DNA of 7,255 bases from Bacteroidota bacterium (lineage in GTDB: Bacteria; Bacteroidota; Rhodothermia; Rhodothermales; UBA10348): positions 1 to 7,255 of the forward strand of contig JAHEEH010000083.1 in assembly GCA_024640835.1 (NCBI GenBank), read 5' to 3'. Under the pieces are notes generated by a model. It saw nothing but the letters and a program-made list of their open reading frames with translations. It ran no database searches and was not told where the DNA came from. A program made the position numbers and the translations under genes. Positions within the stretch are counted from its first letter, which is position 1. Every line of letters starts with the position of its first letter. Shown one piece after another: positions 1-5,586 of this stretch.

Positions 1-771
1 CCTGATGCCCAGCGTGTAGACGAACGCGGAGTCCAACCCCGTGCGTCCGCCGAGCTTGAACAGGTTGGCGACGGCCTGGTCGCCGTACTTGCCTCCGACG
101 TAGGCCAGGATGGCCTGTCCGTAGCGGTACGGGAAATACCGGAAGTCCCGGGACAGCTGGTCGATCGTGGGAAGGTCGTCCCGGAGCGCGGCATCGCGCA
201 TCCACATGGCGGTATGCGGGTCTTCCCGTCCCACCGAGAGGTACTCCGCCATGCCCTCGACAAGCCAAAGCGGGAGCATGTTGATCGCAAACCGGCTCGA
301 ATCGGTCCGGGACAGGGCGATGTCGTACTGGAACGAGTGGACGAGCTCGTGACCGAGGACGTGGTCCGTCTCGCGGTAGCTGCCGGTGAGCGGCATGATC
401 ACACGCTCCTTCAGGGACTCCGTCACGCCGCCCGTACCCTGGCCGATGGTGCCCCCGATGGCGTTCGTCTGCTGGAAGTCGGCGTCGTTCGCGTAGAAGA
501 TGAGCGGCTTCGGCTCCGCGAACTCGCGAAGGAACGTCCGGCTATGCCGCTGATACCAGCGTTCCGCCATGCGCGAGGCGTCGCGGACGGCGAGCTCTTC
601 CTCGGGGTACAGGTAGAACTCGAAATGGTCGGTCTTGAAGACCTGGAAATCGAACTGGTCGTACTGAACCTTGTTGCGCCCGAAGTATTGCGCGTGCGCG
701 GGATGGATCGCGAGGAACAACCCGGCGAAAAGGGCGGTAAGGCCGACGACTCGGACTGGCTTCCGGATCAT
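1..771 (-). CDS. Secreted gluzincin-like metalloprotease (peptidase MA-like), N-terminal part
   Basis: This is the first 257 residues of a longer protein that runs off the left edge in frame. Residues 1-27 look like a signal peptide: basic MIRKPVR, a hydrophobic core, then AHA before Gln28. The catalytic-type motif HELVH is at 141-145 and is followed by WLVEGMAEY at 169-177. Glu172 is the likely third zinc ligand, as in Peptidase_MA_2-type gluzincins. YRYGQA at 216-221 fits the helix that follows in this group. All expected zinc-site residues are present, so activity is plausible. From family knowledge, such proteins often continue into a TolB/WD40-like beta-propeller; that part would lie outside the window. 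The ATG at 771 has no clear Shine-Dalgarno. An in-frame GTG at 795-793 has AGGA just upstream (804-801) and would add 8 residues to the signal peptide. The gene is divergent from mrdA. Substrate is unknown. Confidence 0.85.
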   Translation of the reverse strand, partial: MIRKPVRVVGLTALFAGLFLAIHPAHAQYFGRNKVQYDQFDFQVFKTDHFEFYLYPEEELAVRDASRMAERWYQRHSRTFLREFAEPKPLIFYANDADFQQTNAIGGTIGQGTGGVTESLKERVIMPLTGSYRETDHVLGHELVHSFQYDIALSRTDSSRFAINMLPLWLVEGMAEYLSVGREDPHTAMWMRDAALRDDLPTIDQLSRDFRYFPYRYGQAILAYVGGKYGDQAVANLFKLGGRTGLDSAFVYTLGIR

Positions 772-812
772 GGGGTAGTTCGTGAAGAGGGCCACTACAT
801 TCCTGGAGCCGG

Positions 813-839
813 GTGATACGGAGCGTACACATCGGTCAA
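813..839 (-). promoter_or_regulatory. Possible sigma70-type promoter for the left-edge protease gene
   Basis: Reading left, TTGACC (839-834) resembles a -35 box with 5 of 6 matches to TTGACA. TATCAC (818-813) matches 4 of 6 of a -10 box. The 15-nt spacer is shorter than ideal. A start near 806 would give a very short leader before the GTG at 795 or the ATG at 771. This is a pattern match only. Confidence 0.25.
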
Positions 840-883
840 CCCGTTTCCCCTGGGGGCTTCGGGTTCTGGAAGCTGGGCCGTTT

Positions 884-910
884 CCGGGCAGCGCTCCTAC
901 AGCTGCCTGG
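884..910 (+). repeat. Inverted repeat in the divergent intergenic region
   Basis: CCGGGCAGC (884-892) can pair with GCTGCCTGG (902-910) across a 9-nt loop, giving nine pairs with one G-U wobble on the plus-strand RNA. No T tract follows, so it does not look like a terminator. It lies about 145-170 nt upstream of mrdA and could be a leader hairpin or a protein-binding palindrome. I see no gene in the rest of 796-1039 and no convincing promoter for mrdA. Confidence 0.3.
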
Positions 911-1039
911 ATCAATAAACGCCTTTACGGGCGAAACAATCCCGGGAATCGCTTCGATGACGATACCTAAGTCGCCCACCGGCACGTATCCGGGTTCGAG
1001 CGGACCTTGCGCACCGTCGAATAGCGACGGAATCCACCC

Positions 1040-1057
1040 ATGACCGACGGAAGATGA
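1040..1057 (+). other. Five-codon upstream ORF overlapping the mrdA start
   Basis: ATG at 1040 opens a minimal frame, MTDGR, that stops at TGA 1055-1057. The stop lies inside the ATGATG where mrdA can begin. A weak GGA lies 8 nt before the ATG. This could feed terminating ribosomes into mrdA or be chance. Its Asp-Gly codons also form the GGAAG ribosome-binding sequence of mrdA. Confidence 0.25.
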
Positions 1058-2880
1058 TGCGCGAAACCAGAAGCGAGGATCCGTCGATCCGCGGCCGCAT
1101 CTTCATGGTGGTCGCGAGCATGGTCATCGGCCTTCTCGTGCTCCGGCTGGCCAAGCTCCAGATCCTGGACGCGGGCCTGTACTCGGGCGAGTCCCGCTCC
1201 AACGCCGTGCGCGAGCTGCGCGTCACGCCGGCCCGGGGAACGGTCGTGGATCGCCGTGGGCGGCTGATCGTGGACAACGAGGACACCTATACGGTGCTCA
1301 TCACGCCCCGGTACTTCGACCCGGAGCGTACGGACCTCCTGGCGTCGCTCCTGTCCGTTCCGGACACCGTCGTCACGAGAAAGCTGGCCGAGGCGACCGC
1401 CTGGAATGCCTTCCGGCCGAGCCCCGCGTTCCGCAGCGTCTCGTTCGACGTCATCGGACGGCTGCTCGAGAACCGGAGCAGGCTGCCGGGGGTCACCTAC
1501 GAGGCCGCCCAGAAGCGCCGGTACGTCGCCCCGTTCAATGCCGCCCACGTTCTCGGCTACGTGCGCGAAATCACCCGCGCCGAGCTGGATCGTCACCGGG
1601 GTGAGGGGTATCGCTCGGGAGACCTGATCGGAAAGAGCGGCGTCGAGAGCGCGTTCGAGCGGCCGCTGCGCGGCACCATGGGCAGTGCGTTCCGCCTGGT
1701 GAACGTCCACGGGCAGGAAGTGGACGCCTTCCGCGGAGGGACGGAGGACCTGGCGCCGGTCGCGGGCCAGGAAGTGGTGCTGACCATCGACTACGATCTG
1801 CAGGCCCTGGCCGAATCCCTGTTCGTGGGCAAGCGGGGTGCGGCGGTGGCGATCGATCCCTCTTCCGGGGAAATCCTGGCGCTCGTGTCCAAGCCGGATT
1901 ACGATCCGGACATCATGTCGCGGCCGCTGGCGCCGGAGGCCTGGGACTACTTCCTGACGAGCCCCGAGAAGCCCCAGTTCAACCGGGCGACGCAGAGCCT
2001 TCTTCCCCCCGGCTCCACCCTGAAGCCGCTGGTCGCGCTCATGGCCCTGCAGGAGGGGGTCATCACGCCGCGAAGCACCGTCACCTGCAACGGGGGCCAT
2101 CCGATCGGGCGCGGGCAGTTCTTCCGCTGCATGCACGTGCACGGGACGATCGCGGTGGGCACGGCCATAGAGCAGTCGTGCAACACGTTCTTCTTCGAGA
2201 TGATGACGCGGATCGACGTCGAGAGCTTCGCGCGCTACGCCCGGGCGATGGGCTTCGGACGACGGGCACCGCTTGACGTGGGCGAGGAAGACACCGGGCT
2301 GATACCCGACTCGGCCTACTTCAACCGCATGAATCCACGGGGCTGGACCGTGGGTACGCCGATGAACCTGGGGGTCGGGCAGGGGGACATCGGGGTGACG
2401 CCCCTCCAGTTGGCCGGCTATATCGGTGCCCTGGGCAATGGAGGCCTGCTCTACACTCCGCACCTGGTGCTGGAATTCCGGAATCCCGACGGAACCGTGG
2501 AGAGACCGGAAATTCCGGAGCCCACGAGACTTCCGTTCGACCGGTCCAACGTGGACCTGGTGCGGGACGCGCTCCGACGCGTGATGGAGGAGGGGACCGG
2601 CCGCTGGATCCAGATTCCCGGAATTCAGTCGGCCGGGAAGACGGGCACCGCACAGAATCCGCGCGGCGAGGACGATTCGGTCTTCATCATGTTCGCGCCC
2701 TTCGACCATCCGACGATTGCACTCGGCGTCATGGTCGAGAATGCCGGTTTCGGTTCGACGGCCGCCGGTCCCATCGCGAGCCTGCTCGCTGAGCGGTACC
2801 TCACGGGATCCATTGCCCCCGGGCGAAGAGCCCTGTACGAGCGAACGCTGGCCGTGAAGAGCCAGCCCCTTCCCGATTAG
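1054..2880 (+). CDS. mrdA: Penicillin-binding protein 2, elongasome transpeptidase
   Basis: Class B PBP that cross-links new peptidoglycan during side-wall growth as the partner of RodA, anchored in the inner membrane. A single membrane segment lies at about residues 15-35. The PBP dimer/pedestal domain covers about 50-235, and VTPARGTVVDRRG (58-70) is typical. The transpeptidase domain covers about 262-585. It has all three active-site motifs: STLK with nucleophile Ser321, SCN at 375-377, and KTGT at 529-532. At 608 residues it is close to the E. coli protein (633). Cys345, Cys359, His363 and Cys376 sit where E. coli PBP2 has a structural zinc site, so zinc binding is likely here. Start choice: GGAAG (1049-1053) abuts the ATG at 1054 and is better spaced for the next ATG at 1057, so translation may begin one codon later. 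rodA follows after 3 nt. FtsI/PBP3 is the alternative, but the RodA neighbour favours MrdA. Confidence 0.96.
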   Translation: MMRETRSEDPSIRGRIFMVVASMVIGLLVLRLAKLQILDAGLYSGESRSNAVRELRVTPARGTVVDRRGRLIVDNEDTYTVLITPRYFDPERTDLLASLLSVPDTVVTRKLAEATAWNAFRPSPAFRSVSFDVIGRLLENRSRLPGVTYEAAQKRRYVAPFNAAHVLGYVREITRAELDRHRGEGYRSGDLIGKSGVESAFERPLRGTMGSAFRLVNVHGQEVDAFRGGTEDLAPVAGQEVVLTIDYDLQALAESLFVGKRGAAVAIDPSSGEILALVSKPDYDPDIMSRPLAPEAWDYFLTSPEKPQFNRATQSLLPPGSTLKPLVALMALQEGVITPRSTVTCNGGHPIGRGQFFRCMHVHGTIAVGTAIEQSCNTFFFEMMTRIDVESFARYARAMGFGRRAPLDVGEEDTGLIPDSAYFNRMNPRGWTVGTPMNLGVGQGDIGVTPLQLAGYIGALGNGGLLYTPHLVLEFRNPDGTVERPEIPEPTRLPFDRSNVDLVRDALRRVMEEGTGRWIQIPGIQSAGKTGTAQNPRGEDDSVFIMFAPFDHPTIALGVMVENAGFGSTAAGPIASLLAERYLTGSIAPGRRALYERTLAVKSQPLPD

Positions 2881-2883
2881 GCC

Positions 2884-4143
2884 GTGCGCACCTGGTACCG
2901 GACGCTTGACTACCTGAGTATCGTCGCGTGGGCGGCCCTCGTCGGCATTGGGCTCGTGGCCATTTACAGCACCACGCACGGGCCGGCGGCGGAATTCCTG
3001 CTCGAAAGCGTGCGCGGCAACTACGACCGTCAGATGGTCTGGGCCGGAATCTGCCTGGTCGGCTTCTGCATCGCCCTGCTGATACCGGTGCGCGTGTACC
3101 AGAAGTCGGCCCCGATCGTGTACCTGGGGGCGATCCTGCTCCTCCTGGCGGCCCTGCTGTTCGGAAGGGAAATCAACGGAGCGCGGTCATGGATCGCGTT
3201 CGGCCCCGCGCAATTCCAGGTGTCGGAGTTCGCCAAGGTGGGAGCGGTGATCGGGGTGGCGCACCTGGTCGGCTCGCGCCGTCCGGGGACAGCCGGTCTT
3301 CGCACGGCGCTTGCGATCATCGGGCTTCTCATGCTGCCCGCCATGCTCATCGTCCTCCAGAACGATACCGGGACGGCACTCGTCTTCATCGGCCTCATTC
3401 CGGTCATGCTCTTCTGGGCCGGGGTGCCGGTCGACCTGCTCATGCTCCTGCTGGCGCCGGCCGTGACCGGGTACCTGGCGATCGTGTATGAACCGGCCGC
3501 GATCGCCTTCGTGGTACTGTTCACGCTGTTCATGTACATCCGGACCCGGGACCGGAAGCTGACCGCCCTCGCGGCTGCGATCACCGGGGGCACGCTCGGC
3601 GCCGTGGCGGTCGCGCTCACGAAGATCCTCCAGCCGCACCAGGTCGCGCGCGTCCTTTCATTCACGCGGCCGGAGGCGGAGGAATTCCGCCACGACGTCG
3701 GATTCCACCTGGTCCAGTCGCTCGCCGCCATCGGCTCCGGAGGCCTGGCCGGAAAGGGGTTCATGCAGGGAACCCAGACGCAGGGGCGGTACGTGCCCGA
3801 ACAGTCGACGGATTTCGTCTTCTCGGTGATCGGCGAGGAATTCGGCTTTCTGGGGTCGGTCCTGGTCCTGATGCTTTTCCTGTTCCTCCTGGTGCGCCTG
3901 GTGATGCTCGGTAACCAGATGAAGCATCCGTTCGCCATGATGGTCGCGGCGGGCACCTCCGGAGTGTACCTGATCCACGTCTTCGTGAACGTGGGCATGG
4001 CCACGGCCATTCTCCCGGTCATCGGCATCCCCCTGCCGTTCATCTCGTACGGCGGCTCGGCTCTTCTGGCGCATACGGCCCTGCTGGCCATCACGCTCAC
4101 CCTGCACATGCGCCGCGACGACTTCTCGATCTACGGGTATTGA
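2884..4143 (+). CDS. rodA: Rod-shape SEDS peptidoglycan glycosyltransferase RodA
   Basis: Multi-pass inner-membrane polymerase that joins lipid II into glycan strands, working as a complex with MrdA. The 419-residue protein is mostly hydrophobic with about ten predicted membrane segments. Family signatures are clear: INGARSWI (97-104), SEFAK (114-118), QNDTGTALVF (159-168), and the large-loop block GGLAGKGFMQGTQ (286-298) leading to VPEQSTDFVF (304-313). Asp310 corresponds to the catalytic Asp of SEDS proteins. The C-terminal LPFISYGGSALL (384-395) is also diagnostic. The usual Pro in the QPSE motif is Val113 here. The start is GTG, 3 nt after the mrdA stop, with only a weak TAGG just before it, so translational coupling to mrdA is likely. 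FtsW is the main alternative; pairing with PBP2 rather than FtsI or a division cluster favours RodA. Confidence 0.95.
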   Translation: MRTWYRTLDYLSIVAWAALVGIGLVAIYSTTHGPAAEFLLESVRGNYDRQMVWAGICLVGFCIALLIPVRVYQKSAPIVYLGAILLLLAALLFGREINGARSWIAFGPAQFQVSEFAKVGAVIGVAHLVGSRRPGTAGLRTALAIIGLLMLPAMLIVLQNDTGTALVFIGLIPVMLFWAGVPVDLLMLLLAPAVTGYLAIVYEPAAIAFVVLFTLFMYIRTRDRKLTALAAAITGGTLGAVAVALTKILQPHQVARVLSFTRPEAEEFRHDVGFHLVQSLAAIGSGGLAGKGFMQGTQTQGRYVPEQSTDFVFSVIGEEFGFLGSVLVLMLFLFLLVRLVMLGNQMKHPFAMMVAAGTSGVYLIHVFVNVGMATAILPVIGIPLPFISYGGSALLAHTALLAITLTLHMRRDDFSIYGY

Positions 4144-4212
4144 GACGCGCTGCCGTTGCAGTTCCGTGCCGCGCTGCGCACTTTGAGGGGTCAAACCGAC
4201 GCAGGGAGCGCC

Positions 4213-5277
4213 ATGCGCAGAATCATCGTTGCACTCGTCATCCCGGCAGCCGCCTTCCTGGCGATCCGACAGGTCAGGGCGCCGGAGGACCACCCGCTGG
4301 TATCCACGTTCTCGATGGTGGCGCTCGATCCGGAGACGGGTGACCTGGGCGTCGTGGTGCAGTCGAAATTTCCGAATCTTCGCCCGGTGGTCCCGTGGCT
4401 GAAGGCCGGGGTCGGCGCCGTGGCCACGCAGAGCTTCGCGGAGCTGGACTACGGGATCAAGGGGCTTCAACTCATGGAGAACGGGGCGACGGCCGAGGAG
4501 GCGCTTCGCATCGTGCTGAGGGGTGACGACGATCGGCAGGAGCGCCAGGTGGGTATCGTGGACGCCTCGGGAAACGCCGCAACCTGGACCGGAACCGGGG
4601 CCTTCGACTGGAAGGGAGCGCGGATCGGCGCGGTCGACGGCTCGGTGACCGCGGTGGGCCCCGAGCAGGGCAACGTCGGGACCGTGGTCACGGGGCGGGG
4701 CTTCACGGCCCAGGGCAACATCCTGGTGTCGGCCGAGACGGTCGAGGCGATGGTCCGCGCATTCGAGGATGCGGAGGGAGAACTTGCGGTGCGCCTCGTG
4801 GCGGCCCTCGTGGCCGGAGGGAAGGCCGGTGGAGACCAGCGGGGCGAGCAGAGCGCTGCACTGGTCGTGGTGCGGAAGGGGGCGGGGTACGACGGCATGG
4901 ACAACTACATCGACATCTCGGTCTACGACCACGCGACACCGATCGCCGAGCTCGAGCGTCTGTACCGTCTGAACAACCTGTACTTCACGCAATCGGATCC
5001 GTCCAACATGATCCCGGTCGACGATGCGGTGGCCCGGGAGCTCCAGCAGATCTGGACGGAGCGCGGCTTTTACGACGGCCCGATCGATGGCGAGGTGGAT
5101 GCCGAATTCCAGCAGATCCTGGTCGACTTCATGGGTTGGGAGAATTACGACCTGCGGGTGGCTCCCGTGAAGGACGTGGACCTGCCGGCCGGCGCCGTGC
5201 TGCGCATCGACAGGGAAGTGCTCGACGACATCCGGTCCGTCTTCCGTGAAGGCCGCTGGCTTCCCCGACGGCGATGA
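4213..5277 (+). CDS. DUF1028 protein with C-terminal peptidoglycan-binding-like domain
   Basis: The family's biochemical role is not established. From family knowledge, DUF1028 is grouped with Ntn-hydrolase folds and some members carry a PG_binding_2 module. In this 354-residue protein, DUF1028 covers about 29-240. It shows STFSMVALDPETGDLGVVV (31-49), VPWLKAGVGAVATQSF (60-75), RQVGIVDASG (111-120) and QGNIL (167-171). The C-terminal part, about 262-316, resembles PG_binding_2 (FYDGPIDGEVD, 286-296; ENYDLR, 310-315). The N-terminus is hydrophobic (IIVALVIPAAAFLAI, 4-18), but VRA is followed by Pro24, which disfavours signal peptidase I cleavage there. It may be a membrane anchor instead. The region after VDASG departs from my recollection of the family, lacking a Cys and WAGH. 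Start: ATG 4213 has AGGGAG at 4203-4208; an upstream TTG at 4156 is in frame but less likely. It lies 69 nt after rodA, and its stop overlaps the next ATG (ATGA). Confidence 0.85.
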   Translation: MRRIIVALVIPAAAFLAIRQVRAPEDHPLVSTFSMVALDPETGDLGVVVQSKFPNLRPVVPWLKAGVGAVATQSFAELDYGIKGLQLMENGATAEEALRIVLRGDDDRQERQVGIVDASGNAATWTGTGAFDWKGARIGAVDGSVTAVGPEQGNVGTVVTGRGFTAQGNILVSAETVEAMVRAFEDAEGELAVRLVAALVAGGKAGGDQRGEQSAALVVVRKGAGYDGMDNYIDISVYDHATPIAELERLYRLNNLYFTQSDPSNMIPVDDAVARELQQIWTERGFYDGPIDGEVDAEFQQILVDFMGWENYDLRVAPVKDVDLPAGAVLRIDREVLDDIRSVFREGRWLPRRR

Positions 5278-5459
5278 CGGACGAAAAGACCTAGGAGTGC
5301 CCGTCCTGTGCCCTGGAGGGGCCAGCCGATGTGGACACGTGTCCGTATTGCGGCTACGAGTATCCCTCGCGTCCGTCCCGCGGCCTGGTCTGGGTGGCGA
5401 TCGTCATGGCCGCCCTTCTGGCCTGGCCGGTCTTCCGGATCCTGAGTTCGCTGTTCTGA
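5274..5459 (+). pseudogene. Small double-CxxC zinc-ribbon, single-TM protein frame with an amber codon at position 7
   Basis: The frame starting at ATG 5274 overlaps the DUF1028 stop by ATGA and runs to TGA 5457-5459. It is broken by TAG at 5292-5294, codon 7. Past the TAG it reads like a real protein: ECPSC (8-12) and TCPYCGYEYP (22-31) form two CxxC knuckles of a small zinc ribbon. A hydrophobic segment follows at about 38-54 (LVWVAIVMAALLAWPVF), then ILSSLF and the stop. A Tyr codon at position 7 would differ from TAG by one base, and Tyr before ECPxC is common in zinc ribbons. Three readings are possible: a nonsense mutation or sequencing error; amber readthrough; or a shorter gene from GTG 5331, preceded by GGAGGGG at 5315-5321, giving 42 residues with only the second CxxC. 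The protein would sit in the inner membrane with a cytoplasmic or periplasmic zinc ribbon; function unknown. Confidence 0.55.
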
Positions 5460-5531
5460 GACGATTACTCCCGGATCCCTTCGCGAGCCGGCGGGGCCAT
5501 GACCGGCGACCTGCCACATCCCGCAAATGCA

Positions 5532-5563
5532 GAGGGCGGACCTGCCGAAGCAGATCCGCCCTC
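5532..5563. terminator. Strong hairpin between convergent genes, probable terminator
   Basis: GAGGGCGGA (5532-5540) pairs perfectly with TCCGCCCTC (5555-5563). Inside it, CTGC (5542-5545) pairs with GCAG (5550-5553) around a CGAA tetraloop, with one C-A mismatch between the two stems. On the plus strand, GCC then TTTT (5567-5570) follows, matching an intrinsic terminator for the mrdA-rodA run. On the minus strand the following tract is poorer in T (GCATTTGC). The hairpin sits 23 nt past the stop of the leftward OmpA-like gene, so it may serve both directions. The stretch 5460-5531 before it holds no supported gene. Confidence 0.75.
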
Positions 5564-5586
5564 GCCTTTTCGCAAGTCCCTGGGCG

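Noticed and set aside
214..816. Plus-strand open frame of 200 codons at the left end
   Set aside because: Antisense to the HExxH protease frame, which has a signal peptide and a complete zinc-site motif; this frame has neither motif nor ribosome site.
813..1043. Plus-strand 76-codon frame in the divergent intergenic region, as a possible mreD remnant
   Set aside because: The translation lacks the long hydrophobic segments of MreD and any other recognisable motif; it is taken as non-coding.
967..2979. Long minus-strand open frame of 670 codons opposite mrdA
   Set aside because: It lies entirely against a gene with intact PBP2 motifs. The product is rich in Arg, Gly, His and Pro with no recognisable domain, as expected of an antisense shadow in GC-rich DNA.
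3030..4109. Minus-strand open frame of 359 codons opposite rodA
   Set aside because: The reverse complement of a hydrophobic membrane gene; it has no domain and an Arg/Ser/Thr/Pro-rich composition typical of a shadow frame.
3658..4992. Minus-strand open frame of 444 codons across rodA and the DUF1028 gene
   Set aside because: It spans two well-supported genes and an intergenic gap, has no family motif, and is Arg/His/Asp-rich low-complexity sequence.
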